This document shows, in pieces, positions 7,411 to 13,697 of a stretch of DNA of 24,500 nucleotides; position 1 is the stretch's first letter; every line of letters starts with the position of its first letter. Both the position numbers and the translations under genes were made by a program. The DNA lies in the NCBI GenBank assembly GCA_031395645.1, contig JANNJM010000104.1, positions 1 to 24,500 on the forward strand, given 5' to 3'. The stretch comes from SHZI01 sp031395645 (GTDB lineage Bacteria; Pseudomonadota; Gammaproteobacteria; Steroidobacterales; GCA-2729495). The notes below the pieces were generated by a model. The model made no database searches. It was not told the DNA's origin and saw nothing but the letters and a program-made list of their open reading frames with translations.

Positions 7411-7522
7411 TTGGGGACATGCCTAATTTCTGGAAGCCTGATTTCCCGTGCCTGATATCGTGGGGTGAGTTCGGGCCGTCGGGAAATCAGGCTTCCAGAA
7501 ATTAGGCATGTCCCCAATTACC
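7406..7522. repeat. Long perfect inverted repeat (43-bp arms)
   Basis: Bases 7406-7448 and 7480-7522 are perfect inverted repeats of 43 bp around a 31-nt loop. The ends read TAATTGGGGACATGCC and its complement. The left arm supplies the TAA stop of the upstream gene and the right arm supplies ATG 7508 used by the downstream gene. It encodes no transposase and resembles a non-autonomous palindromic (MITE- or REP-like) element. The 10-mer ATTGGGGACA recurs at 6396-6405. As RNA it would form a very stable hairpin between two co-directional genes. Confidence 0.93.
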
Positions 7523-8527
7523 TGGTGGGCCAAGCTGGACGACGAGGCGCTGCTCGACCTGCGCTTCAATGATCTCGGACTGAAGCTCGCCGAGAGTCCG
7601 CTTAAGCCTGCTCTGGAGCGCCTCGACCGGGAGCTCGAACGCCGTGGCTGCCAGTTCCGGCCGCACATCTGGCTGTCGGTGGAGTGGTTTTGTCCGGACG
7701 GCCTGCCGGGGTTTGCGATTCCCTTTTACCTCGCGCATCCGCGACTCGCCGCTCTCGAGCGCCGCCTGATGCACGAGGTGGAGGGGGGCAATGCGCGCTG
7801 GCTGCAGCGGATCCTTCGCCACGAAACCGGCCATGCCATCGACAATGCGTACCGGTTGCGCCGCCGCAAGCGCTGGCGACAGGTGTTCGGTCCCGCGACC
7901 CGGCGGTACCCGACGCGCTATGCGCCACGGACGACGAGCCGCAACTACGTGATGCACCTCGGTCACTGGTACGCCCAGAGTCATCCCTCGGAGGATTTTG
8001 CCGAGACCTTCGCAGTCTGGCTGGCACCCAATTCCACCTGGCGCGTGGACTATGAGCACTGGCACGCGCTGCGCAAGCTGCGCTACGTCGACGAACTGCT
8101 GACCGAGATCCGCAGTGAACGGCCACCGGTCCGCCGCACCACCCAGGTCGAACCGCTGGACGCCAATCACAGCACCTTGCGTGAGCACTACGCCGAAAAG
8201 CTCCAGTACTCTGATCGCACCGAGACCGAGCGCTACGACGGGCGCCTGAAGCGCGTTTTTGCGCCGCAGGCCCAGCACCCGGGGCGCCCGGCAGCGGCGA
8301 CGTTCCTCCGGCAGGTCCGGCCCGAATTGCAGCGCCTGCTGGTCCGCCGCTCGCGCCTGCACCCGTACCTCGTACACCACGTGATGCGCATGGTGATCAG
8401 GAGGTCGCGGGAACTGGAGCTGTGCGTCCATCTGCCGCTGCGTCTTTCCAAGCGTGCGGTTTTTGGCCTGCTGGAACGTATCCTGTTCGACTTTGTCCGA
8501 CGCGGCCGGGAGCGCTATGCCCTATGA
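7508..8527 (+). CDS. Putative zinc metallopeptidase (Peptidase_Mx-like)
   Basis: The protein is 339 residues from ATG 7508, with no signal peptide. The zincin motif is HETGH (105-109) in RILRHETGHAIDNAYRL, where two His bind zinc and Glu is catalytic; a downstream HPSEDFAETFAVW (159-171) supplies likely third-ligand acidic residues. The order of blocks (LLDLRFNDLGL, FRPHIWLSVEWFCPDG, IPFYLAHPRLAALERR, YAQSHPSEDFAETFAVWL) matches the proteobacterial putative zinc-binding metallopeptidase family I recall as Peptidase_Mx; its substrate is not known. The apparent start lies within the inverted repeat and has no Shine-Dalgarno, so the ancestral 5' end may have been replaced by the element. The C-terminal 150 residues are Arg-rich. 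The stop overlaps the next start as ATGA, implying translational coupling to the ATP-grasp gene. Confidence 0.85.
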   Translation: MSPITWWAKLDDEALLDLRFNDLGLKLAESPLKPALERLDRELERRGCQFRPHIWLSVEWFCPDGLPGFAIPFYLAHPRLAALERRLMHEVEGGNARWLQRILRHETGHAIDNAYRLRRRKRWRQVFGPATRRYPTRYAPRTTSRNYVMHLGHWYAQSHPSEDFAETFAVWLAPNSTWRVDYEHWHALRKLRYVDELLTEIRSERPPVRRTTQVEPLDANHSTLREHYAEKLQYSDRTETERYDGRLKRVFAPQAQHPGRPAAATFLRQVRPELQRLLVRRSRLHPYLVHHVMRMVIRRSRELELCVHLPLRLSKRAVFGLLERILFDFVRRGRERYAL

Positions 8528-9549
8528 GAAAACTTCGCGTCCTGGTCCTGACCCACGAGAGCCTGGTGCCCCCGGACACGCTCGAGGGGCATCCCCAGCA
8601 GGAGATCGACGAGTGGCAGACCGAGTACGACGTCATGTCCTGTCTGCGCCAGGCGGGCCATGAGGTACAGGTACTCGGTCTCTACGACAACCTGGGCGAC
8701 CTGCGGAGCCGTATCACCGAGTGGCAGCCTGACGTCGCCTTCAACCTGCTGCAGGAATTCCAGGGCATCGTCACTTACGACCAGCACATCGTGGCCTACC
8801 TGGAGCTGATGCGTCAGCCTTACACCGGTTGCAATCCGCGCGGGATGATGCTCTCCCGCGACAAAGTCCTTTCGAAACAGATCCTGACTTACCACCGTAT
8901 CCCGACCCCCCAGTTCGCGCTGTTTAAGCGCGGGCGTCCGTACCGGCTGTCGAAAAAGCTCACCTATCCCCTGTTCGTGAAGTCGGCAACCGAAGACGCT
9001 TCGCTCGGTATCTCCCAGGCGTCCATCGTCGAGGACCGGGCGCGCCTCAAGGAACGCATCGATTTCATCCACGAGAACACGCGGACCGATGCCCTGGTGG
9101 AGGAGTACATCGAGGGCCGCGAGTTGTATGTGGCCCTCGATGGTAATGAGCGACTGACGACCTACCCGGTCTGGGAGATGGATTTCGGGACCTTGCCGGA
9201 CGTGATGGCCGGCATCGCGACCCGCAAGGTGAAGTGGGACCGGAAGTACCAGCTAAAGCACGGCATCCGTACCGGCAAGGCGGCGGACCTCAGTCCGGCG
9301 GCGGAGCAGCAGTTGAGTCGCTACAGCAAGCGCATCTACCGCTCACTGCATCTGAGCGGCTATGCGCGCATGGATTTCCGCCTGCGGCCGGACGGGCGCG
9401 TGTACCTGCTGGAGGCCAATTGCAACCCGAACCTGAGCCAGGCCGAGGACTTTGCGGCGGCGGCCGGTAACGGTGGGGTTACTTATGAGGCTCTGCTCGA
9501 GCGGCTCCTGCGCCTGGGGCTTGGCTATGAAGTGGAGTGGCGGGAGTAG
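8524..9549 (+). CDS. ATP-grasp ligase, D-Ala-D-Ala ligase-like
   Basis: The protein is 341 residues and starts at ATG 8524, overlapping the peptidase stop (ATGA). It has the ATP-grasp layout of D-alanine-D-alanine ligases: an N-terminal Rossmann-like region (LRVLVLTHESLVP), a central lid region (LTYPLFVKSATEDASLGIS), VEEYIEGRELYVAL, and the C-terminal metal-binding DFRLRPDGRVYLLEANCNPN. Asp, Glu and Asn there coordinate the magnesium ions. The usual Ddl ending NTxPG is NCNPN here, and no mur/fts cell-wall genes are nearby, so it is probably not the housekeeping Ddl. ATP-grasp enzymes join a carboxylate to an amine or thiol through an acyl phosphate; the substrate is probably a peptide or amino acid. 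Coupling to a peptidase suggests the two act on the same molecule. The stop is 5 nt from the convergent neighbour. Confidence 0.9.
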   Translation: MRKLRVLVLTHESLVPPDTLEGHPQQEIDEWQTEYDVMSCLRQAGHEVQVLGLYDNLGDLRSRITEWQPDVAFNLLQEFQGIVTYDQHIVAYLELMRQPYTGCNPRGMMLSRDKVLSKQILTYHRIPTPQFALFKRGRPYRLSKKLTYPLFVKSATEDASLGISQASIVEDRARLKERIDFIHENTRTDALVEEYIEGRELYVALDGNERLTTYPVWEMDFGTLPDVMAGIATRKVKWDRKYQLKHGIRTGKAADLSPAAEQQLSRYSKRIYRSLHLSGYARMDFRLRPDGRVYLLEANCNPNLSQAEDFAAAAGNGGVTYEALLERLLRLGLGYEVEWRE

Positions 9550-9554
9550 TCGGG

Positions 9555-10178
9555 TCAGCCGGCAAGACGCCTGAAGTACTCCACCGCGTCCTTAAGGGTG
9601 ATGACGTCGGCGTAACGCCGGCCCACGTCCCGCAGGTTGTCGTGGTGGGGTCCTTCTTCCATGTCGCCACAGCACTCTTCCGGAACCATGGTGCGATAGC
9701 CATGGGAGAAGCTGTCCACGATGGTGGCACGCACGCAGCCGCTGGTGGCTACGCCCGTCACGAAGACCGTATCTACTCGTGACTTGTTGAGGAACGTGGC
9801 GAGCGGTGTGCCGAAGAACATGGATGGCGCCGACTTCGTGAAGTGGAAGTCATAGGCGGGGTCGTGAATACGCTCGTCCATGACCGTGGCCGGTTCGCCA
9901 TAGAACCAGCCGCTGTAGAGCGGGGCGATTTTCCAGTAGCTCATGTCCCGGGCGCTGCCCCAGGCCACATTGCAGGTCGCCACCGGAATGCCGAGCTTGC
10001 GGGCCTCCTTGAGCAGCAGGGCGGTATGGCGTACGGCTAGCTGGACGTGCGGCGACTTGCCCATCTGGAAGTCCGGATTCGTGAAGCCGTGTTGCAGGTC
10101 CACGACGATGACGGCGGGGCGTTCGCCAAAACCGATGGAGCCGGAGCCATAGCCCGCTGCGGTGAAGCCGTCCGACAT
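9555..10178 (-). CDS. Isochorismatase-family cysteine hydrolase, N-carbamoylsarcosine amidase-like
   Basis: The protein is 207 residues; ATG 10178 has GGGAG six bases upstream. The Asp-Lys-Cys triad of the isochorismatase superfamily is present: D27 (VIVVDLQHGF), K115 (FTKSAPSMFFGT) and C148 in the cis-peptide loop VTGVATSGCVRAT. The opening GFGERPAVIVVDLQHGFTNP and the spacing resemble N-carbamoylsarcosine amidohydrolase, which releases ammonia and CO2 from a carbamoyl group; nicotinamidase or a related amide hydrolase is also possible. No creatinine or hydantoin pathway genes are nearby. It follows the porin gene by 65 nt on the same strand and may be the last gene of the nitrite reductase cluster. 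No signal peptide, so cytoplasmic. Confidence 0.88.
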   Translation of the reverse strand: MSDGFTAAGYGSGSIGFGERPAVIVVDLQHGFTNPDFQMGKSPHVQLAVRHTALLLKEARKLGIPVATCNVAWGSARDMSYWKIAPLYSGWFYGEPATVMDERIHDPAYDFHFTKSAPSMFFGTPLATFLNKSRVDTVFVTGVATSGCVRATIVDSFSHGYRTMVPEECCGDMEEGPHHDNLRDVGRRYADVITLKDAVEYFRRLAG

Positions 10179-10243
10179 GCTGCGCTCCCGGCGTGGTCGA
10201 CCGGGCTATCTTGCCTGCACCGGGCCGCCCGCCGGAAGCCGGG

Positions 10244-11476
10244 TCAGAAATTCGCCGTGAGCTGCACCCAGTACTTGCTGGTGTCGGTGGAGAGGTCGTC
10301 TGCGTCGAAGGTAGCGCCCTTCAGCAGTACGGCGTAGTGCTTGCCCAGGGGCCAGTTGGCCGAGAAGTCCAGCTCGGTACCCCAGTCCGCGCTGCCAGTC
10401 TGGGCAATAAAATCATGGGCCCGCAGCAGCAGGTCGGCCCCGAGCGCCTTACCCGTGACGGCGAAATACAGGTCCTGCACGCCGGCATCCGGCGTCGTCA
10501 GGAACTTGTCGGCCCAGCCCTGGAAGACGTGCAGGGTGGCGAGTGGCGTGCGGAAGGCGCTGGCCGCGGCGCTGTCGCCTTCCAGCACCTCGTAGCCGAG
10601 CTTGAAGCCGATGCGGGTCGCGGTGATGCCACCCTCGACCAGGTAGTAGCCAGCGTCGTAGTCGACCGCGTTGTCGCCGTAGTCGCTTTGCCGGGCAAAC
10701 TCGAGGGCGTAACTGCCTTTCCAGCCAGTGGCCACTTCGGCGCTACCCGTGGCGCGCAGGCCAAAGGTCTCGTTCGACAGGTTGCCGGCGTTGTCGAAGT
10801 CCATCAGGTAGCCGTAGGCGGACAGCGTGACCAGCGGGTCGAACGCGTAGCTCGCGTCCAGCAGGTGCGTGTGGCTGTCGAGGTTCGCAGGCGGCGTGCC
10901 GCTATCCGGTCCCTGGATCCGGTTGACGCGGGAGACGAAGGCGTAGGACGTGCGGAGCCTGTCATTGAAGCGGTGACTGATGCTGGCAGAGTCATAGGTC
11001 TGCTCGTTCTGCCGCCAGCCGACACCGCCCACGAAGCGCTGATTGGCCCGCTCGATTCGTTGCCGGCCGATCCCGATATCAGTGCCCGCGAAACCTGTGT
11101 AGTGCAGTACGGCCTGATTGAGATCGGTGCCCTCCGGATCGGTCACACCGGGCCGGTCGGTCATGCCGTTGCGCGTGTCGTTGAAATTGTCGGCCCCGAT
11201 ATGCCGGACGTCGTCCACCTCCAGCAGCACGCCGAAGCCGCGGACCGGCTTCGGCGCTACTGTGAGGCGCGAGCGCAGCGTGTTGGCCCAAGCGTCCTTC
11301 GCGAAGGCATCGTCATCCACTGCCTCGAAGCGGTAGCGAAAGTTCAGGTTCACCGTGCTGCCGGTAACGGCCGCGGCCAGGTCCTCTGTCAGATCGGCCC
11401 CGTGTGCCGCAGGCGCCAAAAGCCATGCGGCCACCGCCAGCGTGGCGGCGGCCCGCCGTCGTGCCTCAGTAGACAT
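10244..11476 (-). CDS. Outer-membrane porin, alginate-export (AlgE)-like
   Basis: The protein is 410 residues with a signal peptide (1-26, ending AHG) and an amphipathic beta-strand pattern to the end, closing with the outer-membrane signature WVQLTANF. Features typical of the alginate_export barrel family are RYRFEAVDDDAF and TLRSRLTV near the start, NQAVLHYTGF, IGRQRIERANQRFVGGVGWRQNEQTYD, and repeated YxLMDFDN-type strands. Most family members are uncharacterised porins, not alginate secretors, and no alginate genes are present. ATG 11476 lies inside the last codons of nirS (11-nt overlap), so translation is probably coupled. The likely role is passage of a small anion or organic solute for periplasmic respiration; nitrite is an inference from context only. 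Confidence 0.87.
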   Translation of the reverse strand: MSTEARRRAAATLAVAAWLLAPAAHGADLTEDLAAAVTGSTVNLNFRYRFEAVDDDAFAKDAWANTLRSRLTVAPKPVRGFGVLLEVDDVRHIGADNFNDTRNGMTDRPGVTDPEGTDLNQAVLHYTGFAGTDIGIGRQRIERANQRFVGGVGWRQNEQTYDSASISHRFNDRLRTSYAFVSRVNRIQGPDSGTPPANLDSHTHLLDASYAFDPLVTLSAYGYLMDFDNAGNLSNETFGLRATGSAEVATGWKGSYALEFARQSDYGDNAVDYDAGYYLVEGGITATRIGFKLGYEVLEGDSAAASAFRTPLATLHVFQGWADKFLTTPDAGVQDLYFAVTGKALGADLLLRAHDFIAQTGSADWGTELDFSANWPLGKHYAVLLKGATFDADDLSTDTSKYWVQLTANF

Positions 11477-13583
11477 CGTGCACCGTGTTGTAGACGTTGA
11501 ACTTGCCGGTCGGCGTGACGATCCGCGGTCCCTTGATGACCTTCTTCAGTTTGCGTGTCTTGTCGTCCACCACCACGATCGCGGACTCTTCCTCCTTGCC
11601 GCTCCAGACCGAGAACCAGACTTCGTCACCCGCCTTGTTGTACTCGGGTTGCACGATGCGCTTGGGTCCGGGGCCGAGCTTCGCCCATTCGCCGATGGGC
11701 AGCACCTTGTAGCCGGCATCCAGGTTGTTGATGTCGAACACGGCCACGGACTGGCTGATGCCGGGCTCCGGATTCAGCGGGCTGTCGACCCAGAGGTTCT
11801 TCGACCTCGGGTGCGTCTTCACGAACAGCGAGCCGCCACCCTGGCCTTTTAGTACCTTCACGGCCTTCCAGGCGTACTCCCCGTGCTTGTCCGGGTCGGT
11901 CCCGATGAGCGTGACCTTGTCGTTGCCCAGCGCGCTGGTGACCCACACCGGACCGTACTCCGGGTGGATGAAGTTCGCGCCGCGGCCGGGGTGGGGGATC
12001 TCGTCAACGGGCACCTTGGCAACCAGCTTGCGGTCCTTCGAATCCACCACCACCACTGTATTGGACTTGTTGGCGGCGGTCAGGAAGTAACGCAGGCTGG
12101 AGTCCCAGCCGCCGTCGTGCAGGAATTCCTTGGCGTCGATGGTGGTGATGCCGAGGTTTTCGATGTCGCTGTAGTCCACCAGCAGGATCCGGCCCGTCTC
12201 CTTGACGTTGACGATGAACTCGGGGTGCTGGTGGGACGCAACGATGGCCGCCACGCGCGGTTCGGGGTGGTACTCCTGGGTGGTCACGGTCATGCCGCGC
12301 GTCGAGACGATCTTCTTCGGCTCCAGCGTGTCGCCTTCCATGATGACGAACTGGGGCGGCCAGTAGGCGCCGGCAATGGCGTACTTGTCCTCGTAGCCCT
12401 TGTACTTCGAGGTCTCCACCGAGCGCGCCTCGAGGCCCACGCGGATCTCAGCCACTGTCTGCGGGACCTTCATCCACAGGTCGATCAGGTCGAGCTTGCC
12501 ATCGCGGCCGATGGTGTAGACGTAGCGGCCAGAATGCGAGAGCCGCGAGATGTGTACCGCATAGCCGGTCTTGATGATGGTGACCGGCTCCTTGGTGTCG
12601 CCATCGATCAGCGCCACCTCGCCGCTGTCCCGCAGGGTGACGGCAAAGATGTTGTCGAGGTTGATCTTGTTCTGGGGCGACGTCGGGCGCTCGGCCACGG
12701 GGACGATCACCTTCCAGGAGGCCTGCATTTCCTTCATCCCCCATTCCGGGGGCTGCGGCGGCTCGTGCTGCAGGAAGCGCGCCATGACGTCGATGTCGGC
12801 CTCCGAGAGATCACCGGATGTGCCCCAGTTCGGCATGCCACCCGGCGAGCCGAACTTGATCAGGGCCTTTAGATAGTCCGTGCCCTTGGCCATGGTGATG
12901 TCAGGAGTCAGCGGCTTGCCGGTGGCGCCCTTGCGCAGCACGCCATGGCAGCCCGCGCAGCGCTCGAAGTAGATCTGCTGGGCCTGCGTGAACTCCACCT
13001 CGGTGAGCGCCGGCGCGCCGGGCGTCACCTGCTGCTGGCCGCCCTTGATCAGCGAGGGCTGTGATTGATAGGACTGCTCGGCCTCACCGGCTCCGGGATG
13101 GCGCTGCCCGGCGGCCTGCTTGGCCTCGAGGCCCGTGCCCTCGCGGAAGTCCTTTACCTGCTGGCGACTGACCGTACCGCCCGGATTGCCCCAGCTGTTC
13201 AGTACGTAGGTAATGATGCCGCTCAGGTCTGCATCGCTGAGGTAGCTCATCGCCGGCATCACATTGTTGTATTCCTGGCCGTTCACGACCAGCTTGCCCT
13301 GCCTGCCCTTGATGGTTACGTCCAGCACAGCGTTCTGATCGGCAGCAATGAAGTCCGACCTGGCCAGTGGCGGGAAGGCGCCCGGCAGGCCCTGGCCCTC
13401 GGGCTGATGGCAGGCAGCGCAGTTCTGCAGATAGAGCTCACGGCCTTTGTCCAGGGCAGGCAATTTGGCGCGACTCTGTGCGACCTCCGCCTGGTGCTCG
13501 AGTGGGGCACCTGCGGCGCTGAACCCCATGGCAAGGAGTGCAACGGCCACCGGGATCCTGAGGTGGGATGAAACAACGCGCAT
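11466..13583 (-). CDS. nirS: Cytochrome cd1 nitrite reductase with extra N-terminal cytochrome c domain
   Basis: The 705-residue protein reduces nitrite to NO in the periplasm. ATG 13583 has AGGAG seven bases upstream; a signal peptide spans 1-26. Domain 1 (about 44-133) is an added class I cytochrome c with CAACH (55-59) and a likely axial Met in NNVMPAM (M109). A Gln/Gly/Pro-rich linker follows. Domain 2 is the usual NirS cytochrome c: CAGCH (209-213) and M250 in GGMPNW. Domain 3 is the d1-heme propeller, with proximal H344 (GYAVHISR) and the two active-site histidines H489 (HDGGWDSS) and H531 (PHPGRGANF). Their spacing equals H182/H327/H369 of the Pseudomonas aeruginosa enzyme as I recall it. 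The C-terminus (GKFNVYNTVHDVY) is canonical. NirN is less likely. Heme d1 genes (nirECFDLGHJ) are absent from the window, and no FNR-type TTGAT-N4-ATCAA box was seen upstream. Confidence 0.95.
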   Translation of the reverse strand: MRVVSSHLRIPVAVALLAMGFSAAGAPLEHQAEVAQSRAKLPALDKGRELYLQNCAACHQPEGQGLPGAFPPLARSDFIAADQNAVLDVTIKGRQGKLVVNGQEYNNVMPAMSYLSDADLSGIITYVLNSWGNPGGTVSRQQVKDFREGTGLEAKQAAGQRHPGAGEAEQSYQSQPSLIKGGQQQVTPGAPALTEVEFTQAQQIYFERCAGCHGVLRKGATGKPLTPDITMAKGTDYLKALIKFGSPGGMPNWGTSGDLSEADIDVMARFLQHEPPQPPEWGMKEMQASWKVIVPVAERPTSPQNKINLDNIFAVTLRDSGEVALIDGDTKEPVTIIKTGYAVHISRLSHSGRYVYTIGRDGKLDLIDLWMKVPQTVAEIRVGLEARSVETSKYKGYEDKYAIAGAYWPPQFVIMEGDTLEPKKIVSTRGMTVTTQEYHPEPRVAAIVASHQHPEFIVNVKETGRILLVDYSDIENLGITTIDAKEFLHDGGWDSSLRYFLTAANKSNTVVVVDSKDRKLVAKVPVDEIPHPGRGANFIHPEYGPVWVTSALGNDKVTLIGTDPDKHGEYAWKAVKVLKGQGGGSLFVKTHPRSKNLWVDSPLNPEPGISQSVAVFDINNLDAGYKVLPIGEWAKLGPGPKRIVQPEYNKAGDEVWFSVWSGKEEESAIVVVDDKTRKLKKVIKGPRIVTPTGKFNVYNTVHDVY

Positions 13584-13697
13584 GGGCCGACTCCTGGTGC
13601 CGGGACCGGTGCACATGAGCGTGCCCTTATGCCCGCACGGCGCTATTGTCGCGGTGCCGCCAGGCGACTCACATAGGGGAAATTACGGAGGGTGCCC

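Noticed and set aside
7502..8431. 309-residue minus-strand open frame
   Set aside because: It is antisense to the peptidase gene, which has HETGH and family blocks.
10193..11500. 435-residue plus-strand open frame
   Set aside because: It lies antisense to the porin, whose signal peptide, barrel pattern and coupled start are convincing; the plus frame shows no recognisable domain.
11883..12872. 329-residue plus-strand open frame
   Set aside because: It is the shadow of nirS; its composition (many Val, His, Asp) is typical of antisense frames in GC-rich genes.
11466..13583. NirN (heme d1 synthesis enzyme) instead of NirS
   Set aside because: The d1 domain follows the NirS pattern through HDGGWDSS, PHPGRGANF and the GKFNVYNTVHDVY end, with active-site histidine spacing equal to NirS.
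13584..13697. FNR/ANR box upstream of nirS
   Set aside because: No TTGAT-N4-ATCAA or near match was found by eye on either strand between the TonB receptor and nirS.
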